Source: Faeciplasma sp048393055 (GTDB lineage Bacteria; Bacillota; Clostridia; Oscillospirales; Ruminococcaceae). Taken from it: a stretch of DNA of 64,000 nucleotides. The stretch spans positions 1 through 64,000 of the forward strand of contig DBFJJS010000004.1 of NCBI GenBank assembly GCA_048393055.1. The letters run 5' to 3'. Below, in pieces: positions 7,716 through 15,380 of the stretch. Positions within the stretch are counted from its first letter, which is position 1. The number at the start of each line of letters is the position of its first letter. The notes under the pieces were generated by a model. That model was not told the DNA's origin, did not search any database, and saw only the letters and a program-made list of their open reading frames with translations. Made by a program: the position numbers and the translations under genes.

Positions 7716-8618
7716 TTACTCATGCTTTCCCGCATATTCTACGAATATGTCGTTTAAAGACGGCTCGTAAACCTTTATCTGATCGATGTCGTATTTCTCG
7801 GTCAGCTGCTGCATTACGGCTTTCTTTTCGCTAGCGCTTCCGAGCGCACTCGGAAGTGCTATGATGAGCTCCCCGTTTTCCCCCTGAGAGCACCTGCCTT
7901 TGTATTCATCGGCTATAGAACTGTTTTGCAGCGACCAGACACAAATGCGGTTTCTCGGATAGCTTCGTTTTATTTTGTTCAGGTCACCCGATAAAACGAC
8001 CTCGCCGCCGTTAATAATGGCGATGCTATCGCAGAATTCCTCTATGTAGCTCATTTGATGGCTTGAAAAAACAACTATTTTACCTCTTGCTATAGTATCC
8101 TTGACTACGTCCTTTAAAAGCATTGCGTTTACCGGGTCAAGCCCGGAAAATGGTTCGTCGAGTATAACTATATCAGGGTCGTGAGCTATGGCTGTGATAA
8201 GCTGAATCTTCTGCTGATTGCCTTTTGACAGGGTGTCGAGTCGTCTGTCGCGGTACTCAGTCATGCCAAGCCTGTCAAGCCAGTGATACACTGCCGATAC
8301 TGCCATGCTGTGCTTCATGCCTTTAAGCTCGGCAAAATACACAAGCTGATCTATGATTTTCTTTTTTGGGTACAGCCCTCTTTCCTCCGGAAGATACCCA
8401 AACGTGGTTTTTTCATAGTCTATCGGTTTTCCGTCAAAGAGCACCTGACCGCTGTCGGCGGGGAAAACATTCATTATTATCCTGATGGACGTTGTTTTGC
8501 CTGCGCCGTTTCTGCCCAAAAGACCGAACGCTTTGCCGCCCGCTGCTGTCAGGGAAATCCCATTGAGTACACGCTTTTCGCCAAATGATTTTTCAATGTT
8601 CTTAAGCTCAAGCACCAT
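7716..8618 (-). CDS. ABC transporter ATP-binding protein (NatA-like)
   Basis: 300 aa from ATG 8618, set by GGAGGTGC just upstream; the longer open frame runs into the leader. Walker A is GLLGRNGAGKTT (about 31-42), the signature is LSKGNQQKIQ, and Walker B is PDIVILDEPFSGLDP with the H-loop SSHQM. The QQK signature variant and the C-terminal extension ending in SLNDIFVEYAGKHE are typical of the ABC-2 exporter ATPases YhaQ/NatA. It pairs with the permease at 6467. The mRNA leader (8635-8784) contains a terminator, so expression is probably set by attenuation. Confidence 0.92.
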   Translation of the reverse strand: MVLELKNIEKSFGEKRVLNGISLTAAGGKAFGLLGRNGAGKTTSIRIIMNVFPADSGQVLFDGKPIDYEKTTFGYLPEERGLYPKKKIIDQLVYFAELKGMKHSMAVSAVYHWLDRLGMTEYRDRRLDTLSKGNQQKIQLITAIAHDPDIVILDEPFSGLDPVNAMLLKDVVKDTIARGKIVVFSSHQMSYIEEFCDSIAIINGGEVVLSGDLNKIKRSYPRNRICVWSLQNSSIADEYKGRCSQGENGELIIALPSALGSASEKKAVMQQLTEKYDIDQIKVYEPSLNDIFVEYAGKHE

Positions 8619-8634
8619 AGTTTGCACCTCCATT

Positions 8635-8666
8635 AAAAAAGTGCGCAGCCTTTTGCAGCCGCGCAC
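8635..8666 (-). terminator. Attenuator terminator just before the ABC operon
   Basis: On the minus strand GTGCGCGGCT pairs with GGCTGCGCAC around a short A-rich loop, followed by TTTTTT (8640-8635). The Shine-Dalgarno of the ATPase begins only a few bases later, so this terminator lies in the leader of the operon. Confidence 0.78.
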
Positions 8667-8684
8667 CGAAAAACGCAGCTTGAT

Positions 8685-8784
8685 CTGTTGCCACACAGTT
8701 ATCCCAGACAGGGTATGATATCAAGGCATACGTTTTTACCTAAAGTATGCCTGCCTGAAAAAATATTAAACTGTGTGGCAACAG
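8685..8784 (-). ncRNA. Structured leader element, candidate cis-regulatory RNA
   Basis: A perfect 16-bp inverted repeat, 8769-8784 with 8685-8700, encloses two further nested helices: 8751-8757 with 8705-8711 and 8745-8751 with 8725-8731. The middle helix has a G-U pair only in the minus-strand RNA (C-A on the plus strand), which fits transcription toward the ABC genes. The element lies between the promoter and the attenuator. I could not match it to a riboswitch class I know. A short mobile repeat is the main alternative. Confidence 0.6.
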
Positions 8785-8785
8785 T

Positions 8786-8794
8786 ATTATATCA
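8786..8794 (-). promoter_or_regulatory. Extended -10 promoter of the ABC operon
   Basis: Minus strand TGATATAAT is a TGn-extended -10 with perfect TATAAT. The -35 (TTTATT) is weak. Transcription would begin near 8779, inside the first arm of the structured element, leaving about 11 bp of its outer helix. From 8795 to 8885 the sequence is AT-rich without other features. Confidence 0.65.
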
Positions 8795-8892
8795 CATATG
8801 CCGGAAAAAATAAAGTTATATTTATATTAAATATCGTGTGGGTTCATGGATAATATTCAGGCTTCTGCTGGTACTTTTATATATAAAACAAC

Positions 8893-8926
8893 AGCCCATT
8901 CGCGCGGATCTTCGCGAATGGGCTTG
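8893..8926 (-). terminator. Terminator of the two-component operon
   Basis: AGCCCATTCGCG and CGCGAATGGGCT form a 12-bp stem; on the minus strand it is followed by GTTGTTTTATAT. The plus strand also has a T-run, so it may work both ways. Confidence 0.7.
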
Positions 8927-8941
8927 GCTTTTTGACTTTTA

Positions 8942-9325
8942 TTATTTCTGAGACAGCTCGTCCGTCAGACGTATTATTTCGGGGGCGAGCTTTTTTCGGC
9001 GCATTTTTGTGATTTGGGAATAAATCGGATAAGCCGCAGCCGCAAGCGCAATTCCCGACAGACCTAAGACTATCCCGATTATAAACGCGCTTTCCGACCA
9101 GACCATAACGCAGGACATACCTGTTCCAAATAGCAAAACGCCGATAATCCCGACTATGACGGATACAACCGTACCCGGCATTGTCGCGCTTTTGTCAAGG
9201 CGGCGGAGCCGGTCGATGCCGGATTCCTCCTTCGCGGTATATTTGTCGCGTATTTTGGATATTTCGCGCTGCTCGTCCGAAGAGTAGCTGTAGCTGAAGC
9301 TGCTTTTATTTTGTGATTCATTCAT
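8942..9325 (-). CDS. Small two-TM membrane protein of unknown function
   Basis: 127 aa. A polar N-terminus (SYSSDEQREISKIRDKYTAKEES) is followed by two hydrophobic segments (about 50-70 and 77-100) and a basic C-terminal helix. Proteins of this pattern are common in Clostridia and are sometimes misnamed dihydropteridine reductase; no enzymatic motif is visible. AAGGAGGT precedes ATG 9325. It is the last gene of the operon with the response regulator, kinase and 303-aa membrane protein, so a role in the envelope response of that system is plausible but inferred. Confidence 0.75.
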   Translation of the reverse strand: MNESQNKSSFSYSYSSDEQREISKIRDKYTAKEESGIDRLRRLDKSATMPGTVVSVIVGIIGVLLFGTGMSCVMVWSESAFIIGIVLGLSGIALAAAAYPIYSQITKMRRKKLAPEIIRLTDELSQK

Positions 9326-9338
9326 TTTTGTTACCTCC

Positions 9339-10250
9339 TTAAAGTCCCTGAGAGGCTCTATCAGTGTTGCAAAGCATCCTGAGGCGCTTTGTAGACCGCA
9401 CTATCATATACACAGCCATCAGAAGAACCAGAGCACAGACTACGCCTGCCGAAATCGATGTCATGACTCTGCGGAATTCAAGCTCGCCGCCGCCAAACTG
9501 CGCAAGCATTGCCGTTTCAAGCGACAGCATTGACACAAGCGCCGCCGTCAGGCTTATTATTTTTGCCGCGGACATCGTGGGGCTTGCGCCCTTGCGGCAC
9601 TTTATAGCTTTCACGATGGCGGATATTGTAATATAGAACGTGTATGCAGCCATGACGTATATCAGATTTCCGGAGTAATTAGCGCCGCGGTCGTGGTTTA
9701 CTATGAATATGGCTATGCCGGTCAATACCTGGTTCATTATCAAAAGGATTATCCCGCAGGTCCTGTAGCTGCGAAGCTCCGATATAATGTCCTGCTGCCT
9801 GCGCATTCTTCCTGCCAGAAATCCGCGATTTGCACAAAGCAGCACGTAGTAGAACGCAAGCATTAAATACCAGAGCGACCAGTACCTCAGACCGAGATAT
9901 AAATTCAAAGCCGCGTATAAAAGATTAGCCGCAAGCCCTGCGTAAAGGTATATTTCGGAGCGGAAAACCCTGTCGCTTAAAAATCTTTCGCCGGCGGGGA
10001 CGCTTTTTATTTTATTGATAATCGGATTGTCGTCTTTTCTTCGCCGCGCAAGCCTTACGAGCCTTATCACGCCGATAGTAACGATAGCCGCGGCGTAAGC
10101 GGAAAGGACATATGCGGAGTATGCCGCAATGGATTGGTTGCCAGTTGAGAGAACTGCAGCTACAAACGCAAACGACGGCACGGCAATGATTATTATCGCA
10201 GCAGGCGGCAGGAAAAATATTTTTTTCAGGATAAGCTTAAGCCGCTTCAT
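9339..10250 (-). CDS. Polytopic membrane protein of unknown function
   Basis: 303 aa with about seven to eight hydrophobic segments and basic inner loops (RLVRLARRRKDDN). I do not recognise the family. ATG 10250 has GGAGGG six bases before it and overlaps the end of the histidine kinase by 14 bases, so the two are translationally coupled. The gene order regulator, kinase, this protein, small membrane protein suggests that it is an output or sensing partner of the two-component system. Confidence 0.75.
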   Translation of the reverse strand: MKRLKLILKKIFFLPPAAIIIIAVPSFAFVAAVLSTGNQSIAAYSAYVLSAYAAAIVTIGVIRLVRLARRRKDDNPIINKIKSVPAGERFLSDRVFRSEIYLYAGLAANLLYAALNLYLGLRYWSLWYLMLAFYYVLLCANRGFLAGRMRRQQDIISELRSYRTCGIILLIMNQVLTGIAIFIVNHDRGANYSGNLIYVMAAYTFYITISAIVKAIKCRKGASPTMSAAKIISLTAALVSMLSLETAMLAQFGGGELEFRRVMTSISAGVVCALVLLMAVYMIVRSTKRLRMLCNTDRASQGL

Positions 10251-11325
10251 CTGATTCCCTCCTCAGCCTGACGGTAAACGTGCTTCCGCGTCCGACCTCG
10301 CTTTTGACGAAAATATCTGCATGAAGGATATCGACTACGCGCCTGACAAGCGCAAGACCCAGACCGTTTCCCTGGGTCGAATGGGAAGGATCTCCCTGAT
10401 AGAATCTTTCAAAGATATGCCTGCCCACCTCCGGACTTATTCCGCAGCCCGTATCCTTTACGGTCACGCTTATCGATTCGCCGTCTTCCTCAAGAAAAAC
10501 CGATACTGTCCCGCCGCTGTCCGTAAACTTTATGGCGTTTGACAAAAGATTGTTCCACACAAGAGACAAAAGCTCTGGGTCGGCGGTCACCGGCACGTTT
10601 TCCTTTAAATCGGTTTCAAGGCTGATGCTTTTGTCCTCCAGCGCGCTTTCAAATCCGAGTATGCATTCGCAGAGTTGCTCGCTTAAATTAAACGTTTTTG
10701 TTTCGGGGTAGATGCTTTGATTTTCCAGCTTGTTAAGCCTGAGGATGTTTGATACCATGGACGCCAGCCGCCGTGAGGCGTCTTTAATGTTTTTGGCGTA
10801 TTCCCTGCGCCTATCGTCCGAAAGACCGTCGCCGCAAAGGAGCGTAGCGTAGTTTTGCATAACGGCAAGCGGGGTTTTAAGCTCGTGAGATACGTTAGAT
10901 ATGAAATCCGTCCGCAGTGTTTCGGTTTTTGAAAGCTCTTCGGTCATTTCGTTTACGCATTCTATTACGTCGTTGAGGCTCTCGCCAGTACTGCCTCCCG
11001 GAAGCCTTTTTATTCTGACCGAGAAATCGCCTGCGATGACCTTTTCAAGCGCGTATACGATCTGTCTTACCGGGCGTTCCACGGTGAATCTGCGCCTCAC
11101 GGCGTCTATTGCAGTAAAGGCAAGGCTTAAAAGTATGACGTTCAGGAATGTAAGCGCTGCGGCCGGCCGTATCTGCTCAGCCTGAAGCTCCATGCCGCTT
11201 TCGCACGACAATATGCTCAAAAAAAGCATCATGCAGCAGGTTATGACAAAGCACATCGACGCAAAGAAAATAAAATAGTTTTTCAGCGCAAGCAGCGCGC
11301 GCCTAAGACCGCCCCTGTTTTTCAT
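10237..11325 (-). CDS. Sensor histidine kinase
   Basis: 362 aa from ATG 11325. The start is fixed by an ATGA overlap with the regulator stop and AAGGCGGTG upstream. Two membrane segments (about 15-40 and 55-77) enclose a very short outer loop of about 15-20 residues, so sensing is probably within the membrane or through a partner. A HAMP-like region follows, then the H-box FISNVSHELKTPL with the phospho-acceptor His, N-box LLSNAIKF, G1 DTGCGI and G2 GNGLGLALV, as expected for a complete HisKA/HATPase_c kinase. It phosphorylates the regulator encoded by the overlapping upstream gene. The short sensor loop and the adjacent membrane proteins recall the intramembrane-sensing kinases of Firmicutes envelope-stress systems. 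Confidence 0.93.
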   Translation of the reverse strand: MKNRGGLRRALLALKNYFIFFASMCFVITCCMMLFLSILSCESGMELQAEQIRPAAALTFLNVILLSLAFTAIDAVRRRFTVERPVRQIVYALEKVIAGDFSVRIKRLPGGSTGESLNDVIECVNEMTEELSKTETLRTDFISNVSHELKTPLAVMQNYATLLCGDGLSDDRRREYAKNIKDASRRLASMVSNILRLNKLENQSIYPETKTFNLSEQLCECILGFESALEDKSISLETDLKENVPVTADPELLSLVWNNLLSNAIKFTDSGGTVSVFLEEDGESISVTVKDTGCGISPEVGRHIFERFYQGDPSHSTQGNGLGLALVRRVVDILHADIFVKSEVGRGSTFTVRLRRESDEAA

Positions 11326-11996
11326 TTCAGCACCGCCTTGTATCCGAGACCGTGTACGGTAACTATTTCGAAATCCTTGCAATCGGAAAATTTACTGCGC
11401 AATTTCGTCATGTACACGTCGACCGTGCGCAGACCGGACGAGCTGTCGCCGTCCCAAAACTCCTCCATCAGCTGGGAGCGGGTAAATGTCTTTTTCGGAT
11501 ATGACAGGAGCTTATATATAAGGTTGAATTCCCGCACCGTAAGCGGTATTTCGTTTCCGTCAAGATACGCCGTGCGTTCGTCGGCGTCGAGGACAAGGCT
11601 TCCCACCTCGAGCCTGCGGCTCGAAGCGATCTTGGCGCGCCTTAAAAGAGCGCCTATGCGAAGAAGCAGCTCGTCTAAATCCACCGGCTTTACCATATAA
11701 TCGTCTACGCCTGCGCGAAAGCCGCGTTGCTTTGCGGAAAAATCGTCGCGTGCGGTCATAAAAAGTATTGGTATCTCCTGGTTTTGCTCGCGTATGGTCC
11801 TGGCAAACTCAAAGCCGTCGACGTCCGGCATCATAATGTCCGATATTATCATGTCAAATATTTCCCCGCCGTAAAATGCGTCATACGCTTCGTTTGCATT
11901 AATACAGCCCTTTGCCTCATAGCCGTTTTGACCGAGGAACGCGCACACGGAACGGTTAAGCTCCATGTCGTCCTCTACAACCAGTATTTTAAACAT
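11322..11996 (-). CDS. OmpR/PhoB-family response regulator
   Basis: 224 aa from ATG 11996. The receiver domain has the acidic pair in VVEDDMEL, the phosphorylation site in MIISDIMMPDVDG (Asp near 53), Thr in FMTARDD and Lys in YMVKPVD. The C-terminal winged helix ends FEIVTVHGLGYKAV, the usual PhoB-type wing. It overlaps the kinase gene by four bases. Upstream are two TTWAACA-like boxes 11 bases apart next to a TATAAA -10, which suggests autoregulation. Confidence 0.95.
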   Translation of the reverse strand: MFKILVVEDDMELNRSVCAFLGQNGYEAKGCINANEAYDAFYGGEIFDMIISDIMMPDVDGFEFARTIREQNQEIPILFMTARDDFSAKQRGFRAGVDDYMVKPVDLDELLLRIGALLRRAKIASSRRLEVGSLVLDADERTAYLDGNEIPLTVREFNLIYKLLSYPKKTFTRSQLMEEFWDGDSSSGLRTVDVYMTKLRSKFSDCKDFEIVTVHGLGYKAVLK

Positions 11997-12023
11997 ATCC
12001 CCTGCGCCTCCGCGTTTTTTTAC

Positions 12024-12056
12024 TTTATAGCACCCCGATGTTAAAGTTTTGTTTAA
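12024..12056 (-). promoter_or_regulatory. Promoter with PhoP-like direct repeat before the response regulator
   Basis: On the minus strand TTAAACA (12056-12050), four bases, TTTAACA (12045-12039), then ten bases later TATAAA (12029-12024). Two 7-base boxes with 11-base periodicity in the -35 region are the usual binding geometry of OmpR-family activators, and the boxes resemble the Bacillus PhoP consensus TTAACA. Confidence 0.5.
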
Positions 12057-12084
12057 GTCAGGGACAAATTTTAAATTTTCCGGC

Positions 12085-12669
12085 TCAGCCGCGATAAATT
12101 TCCCTGCCGAACCTGCGGGCATTTGCAAGGTGAGGTGTTTTGTCTATCTGGGGACGGCCGTTGGTGTCGCCGCAGCCTCCCGCTAAAAGCATCCCCCTGT
12201 CGTTAAAGCCGATGTAGTTTACAAGAGTGAACCTGTAATAGCTAACCGCCTGCTCAAACGTCCAGAAAAAATCATCCGCCGAGGTCATCAGGAGCGCGCA
12301 GTCCTTTTGCGGATACTTTTCATACCGCCCGAGCACAGGGCTCGGGTCAAACTCCGCTAAGCAGTACATTCGCTCTATAAAAGCCTTCAGTTTCGAGGAT
12401 ATCGTCCAGAAATACAGCGGAGAGGCAAACGCCAAAAGATCGGCTTTTTCTATTTTCGGGACTATGTTCATAAAATCGTCCTTTTGAACGCATGGCTTGC
12501 GATATCGGCAGGCATTGCAGCCGGTGCAGCCGTTCACCTTAAGCTTGTTCAGAGAGATAAGCTCTGCGTTGTGTCCCGCCTCCTGCGCTCCAAGCATAAA
12601 TTCGCGGACCAGCTGCGCGGTGTTTCCGTTCTGACGGCCTCCGCCCTGTATGACAAGAATATTTTTCAT
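12085..12669 (-). CDS. NADPH-dependent FMN reductase / iron-sulfur flavoprotein-like
   Basis: 194 aa flavodoxin-fold protein. The FMN phosphate loop is GGGRQNGNT (about 9-17) and a second flavin-contact region is FASPLYFWTISSKLKAFIERM. The cysteine cluster CTGCNACRYRKPC (about 48-60) is like the compact motif of the iron-sulfur flavoprotein (Isf) group and could bind a 4Fe-4S cluster. Such proteins move electrons between ferredoxin or NADPH and small acceptors. It lies upstream of the response regulator on the same strand, but that gene has its own promoter. Confidence 0.85.
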   Translation of the reverse strand: MKNILVIQGGGRQNGNTAQLVREFMLGAQEAGHNAELISLNKLKVNGCTGCNACRYRKPCVQKDDFMNIVPKIEKADLLAFASPLYFWTISSKLKAFIERMYCLAEFDPSPVLGRYEKYPQKDCALLMTSADDFFWTFEQAVSYYRFTLVNYIGFNDRGMLLAGGCGDTNGRPQIDKTPHLANARRFGREIYRG

Positions 12670-12704
12670 GACGCGATTTCCTTTTATTTCCTTTCGTTGA
12701 ATAG

Positions 12705-13229
12705 TTATATGTTCTTATTCTGTATTATTGGCATTTGCAATGAGGCAAGCTCTTCCGCTACCTCGTCCGCGCTTTTTCCGTCCGTGAAAATTTTTATGGT
12801 GCTAAGTTCACGGTAAAGAGGGAGTCTGTTTACCGAGCGCTCTATTATATCGGCGCTTCTTCGCCCCGCCGAAACTTCAGACGCAAGCCGCCGTTTAAGC
12901 TCGTCCTCGCTTAGCATAAGAGATACCGCAATGATCTTGCAGCCATCCGTATCAAGCCTTGACAACAGCTCGTCTATTATCTCCTGACGGTGCATTACCC
13001 AGCAGAATATGATGTTGTCGTATTCCGAGCATTTGAGAAAATTATTCAGGACCGCGCAGATGTTTGAGATGACCATCTTTTTTGTCTCCTCAGTTACGAC
13101 AAACGGATTTGCATCCCAAAGCCAATCTCCGTCCAAAAAGACGCTTCGCTCGAGAAGCTCCTTTACCCGCCTGCAAACGGTTGTTTTTCCCGCACCCATA
13201 GTTCCGCCTACCAAATAAAGCCGTTTCAC
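12705..13229 (-). CDS. P-loop nucleotide kinase-like ATPase
   Basis: 174 aa, GTG start at 13229. Walker A is GGTMGAGKTT (residues 8-17) near the N-terminus, and the layout (LMLSEDELKRRL lid, about 105-130) fits the AAA_33/shikimate-kinase-like small kinases. Members include sugar, nucleotide and RNA-end kinases; the substrate cannot be told. It is 35 bases upstream of the flavoprotein on the same strand and may share its transcript. Confidence 0.75.
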   Translation of the reverse strand: MKRLYLVGGTMGAGKTTVCRRVKELLERSVFLDGDWLWDANPFVVTEETKKMVISNICAVLNNFLKCSEYDNIIFCWVMHRQEIIDELLSRLDTDGCKIIAVSLMLSEDELKRRLASEVSAGRRSADIIERSVNRLPLYRELSTIKIFTDGKSADEVAEELASLQMPIIQNKNI

Positions 13230-13448
13230 GTCTTATTGCGCCCCCTGTCTTAAAATATGTACGTTCTGGATTCCCCAAAAATTCAGAAAATTTCGACGTC
13301 GCTGATTATTGTCCTTGATTTATACTCCCCAAATCACATAAAATTTTTAATATTTTCTTATCTATGTGTAAAATAAGAAGTATTTTTGTGTGAATAGCCC
13401 AATAATAAAGGAGATAATTGTTTATATATCTAAATATTAAGAAATTTC

Positions 13449-13477
13449 TTGAAAAAGAGATCGCCTTAATGTATATT
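13449..13477 (+). promoter_or_regulatory. Promoter for the 13541 lipoprotein
   Basis: TTGAAA (13449-13454), 17-base spacer, TATATT (13472-13477), about 55 bases before the gene. The gap 13230-13540 also holds a second candidate further up (TTGATT 13315, TAAAAT 13339). Confidence 0.6.
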
Positions 13478-13540
13478 ATAGGTAATATATGCTCCTATGG
13501 TCGCCGGACTAACTTACATTTATTGAGAGGGGTTAAACGT

Positions 13541-14323
13541 ATGGCAATTGATAAAAAACGTATATCTTTCCTTTGCGCATTTGCTGCGCTTGTCGTGGCA
13601 GCTTCCGTCTGCCTTTCCGGCTGCGCGGCTGCCGATACAGAAAATCCCGAATCGACTGCTGCGTCTGATGCTATTGCGTCTGATGCTGTTGTATCCGAGC
13701 CGGACGTGACAGAAGACCCGGCAACCGATGAGACGACAGCCTCGGAGGAAACAGCCGTAACAACAGTCGCAACAGAGCCTGAGCTGTCTCCGGCGGAGCT
13801 TCCTGAGGAAAGCGACGAGGAAGCCGAAGAGCTTGCAAACAAAATACTTGAAGATATGAGCGACGAGCTTTCGGACGCAATAGGGCTTGTAGGTCTTATG
13901 CACGCTGCGCCGTATTCCTCTGACGACCCGGATGCCGATGCAATCGAGTATGACGACGGCAGGATATTTATTTCCCTTAAAGACGGCTATTCCACTATAG
14001 ATGAGTTTATGACCGTGCTTCGCAGGGTGTATACTGAAGACAGATGCGAAAGAATATACGAAAAATGCTTTGAAGACCCGTATTGTACATTTGTCATATC
14101 CGACGGAAAGATATATCAGGAGCTTGCGGATTACGGATCGCTGTTTGTTTTTGAGCTTCCCGTTGCCGCCGCCCAAAAAACCGGAGAGGATACTCTGGCT
14201 GCATATGTCTTACAAGAGACGGACTCCGGAGCAAGCTGTTACAGAATAGACCTTAAGATTGAGGACGGCGAATGGAAGATTGACCGCCTCGTCGACGAGA
14301 GAGGCATAGAACGATATAACTAA
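13541..14323 (+). CDS. Lipoprotein, possibly IseA-like
   Basis: 260 aa from ATG 13541 (GAGAGGGG upstream; the longer frame has no signal). Lipobox CLSGC near residue 27, then a ~70-residue low-complexity Ala/Ser/Asp/Thr/Glu linker. The C-terminal half has the pattern DDGRIFISLKDGYSTIDEFM...VYTEDRCERIYEKC...DGKIYQELADYGS. This resembles IseA/YoeB-type inhibitors of cell-wall DL-endopeptidases, where Y-S/T-I/M-DE-F and DGKLY-AD-G recur. The match is from memory of the pattern and is moderate. If right, it would restrain peptidoglycan hydrolases at the cell surface. Confidence 0.7.
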   Translation: MAIDKKRISFLCAFAALVVAASVCLSGCAAADTENPESTAASDAIASDAVVSEPDVTEDPATDETTASEETAVTTVATEPELSPAELPEESDEEAEELANKILEDMSDELSDAIGLVGLMHAAPYSSDDPDADAIEYDDGRIFISLKDGYSTIDEFMTVLRRVYTEDRCERIYEKCFEDPYCTFVISDGKIYQELADYGSLFVFELPVAAAQKTGEDTLAAYVLQETDSGASCYRIDLKIEDGEWKIDRLVDERGIERYN

Positions 14324-14349
14324 TGGGCAATCTAAAAATATAAAACCCG

Positions 14350-14388
14350 AAGCATTGCGGTTTAAAAGCCGCACTGCTTTTTCTTTTT
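14350..14388 (+). terminator. Intrinsic terminator
   Basis: AGCATTGCGG pairs with CCGCACTGCT (one mismatch), followed by TTTTCTTTTTC. Ends the 13541 gene. Confidence 0.8.
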
Positions 14389-14419
14389 CGCAAAACTGCT
14401 GAGATATTTTCAATTGTCC

Positions 14420-14448
14420 TTGATTTATGCGGCGGGGTATGCTATAAT
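14420..14448 (+). promoter_or_regulatory. Plus-strand promoter facing an antisense region
   Basis: TTGATT (14420-14425), 17-base spacer, TATAAT (14443-14448). It points into the 3' end of the minus-strand amidohydrolase gene; the next plus-strand gene starts at 15381. The -35 part belongs to a 16-base sequence (14413-14428) found again at 13308-13323. Confidence 0.45.
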
Positions 14449-14474
14449 CAAAGTCGATTTAGCGGTTTAAAGCT

Positions 14475-15278
14475 TTATCCCGCATTTCCGAGCAGCTTTT
14501 CGGCGTTTTTGTGCAATACCATTTCCAGCTCGTCGCTGTTCAGCCCGTATGAGCGGATAAGCTTGGCAAACTCCTTTTGATCCGCCCATGGGGAATCGGT
14601 GGCGAAGAGGATTTTGCTTGCGCCGTGCAGCCTGATGATTTCCCTGTTTTTTTCGGGATTTATTCCGAGAACCGCCGCGGTATCCATCCACACAGGCTTG
14701 CCTGTGAGCTTATTTATTACCTCGTCCTCCATGCCAAGACCGCCTAAGTGGGCTAAAACGAGCTTATTCTCGATTATGCCGCTCAGCCTGTCAAGGACTC
14801 TTAATACCATGTCCGGCGTGCAGTGGATGTCGTTTGGATAGGCAACGTCTATTCCGGCGTGAGTTACGGTTATGAGACCGCGCTTTGCCGCTTCCTCCAT
14901 GATTTTTATGTATCTTTCGTCGTCAAAATATACTCCCTGATAATCCGGATGTATTTTTATCCCGAAAAGCCCTGCGGCTTTTATTTCGTCAAGTATTTCG
15001 CCGACGTTTTCGCAGTCCGGGTGTATGGCTCCTGCGTAGATTATGCCGTCCCTGCCGCTCAGCTCGAACGCGGTGTGATTTATTGATTCCACCTGATGAA
15101 CGCTTGTGGCGACCGGAAGGATCACGCTGTAATCAACGCCGCTCTTCTTCATGGATTCCTTAAGCGCGTGAAGCGTCCCTTCGGTGTGTGGCTTTATATG
15201 TCCTTTTTCGGACAGAAGCGATATCGCTTTCGACGCTATCTTGTCAGGGAACGTGTGAGTATGAAAATCGATAATCAT
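14475..15278 (-). CDS. Amidohydrolase family protein (Amidohydro_2, TIM-barrel metal hydrolase)
   Basis: 267 aa from ATG 15278; an in-frame TTG at 15284 has better spacing from AAGGAG and may be the true start. The N-terminal metal ligand motif is DFHTHTF; further ligands are His in VTHAGIDVAYP, His in VLAHLGG and Asp in FATDSPW, the order of the Amidohydro_2 group (which contains decarboxylases such as ACMSD/gamma-resorcylate decarboxylase and lactonases). The specific reaction is unknown. It is divergent from the acyl-CoA ligase/ior/paaK operon; a role in aromatic-acid chemistry is a guess from position. Confidence 0.85.
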   Translation of the reverse strand: MIIDFHTHTFPDKIASKAISLLSEKGHIKPHTEGTLHALKESMKKSGVDYSVILPVATSVHQVESINHTAFELSGRDGIIYAGAIHPDCENVGEILDEIKAAGLFGIKIHPDYQGVYFDDERYIKIMEEAAKRGLITVTHAGIDVAYPNDIHCTPDMVLRVLDRLSGIIENKLVLAHLGGLGMEDEVINKLTGKPVWMDTAAVLGINPEKNREIIRLHGASKILFATDSPWADQKEFAKLIRSYGLNSDELEMVLHKNAEKLLGNAG

Positions 15279-15380
15279 AGACAACTGTAAATGCTCCTTA
15301 TAAAATTCGGATGGCTGCTTTGCAGACCGACCGTATAAGTGCATTATAGCATATAAAATAGAAATGTTAAAGGTGATATC

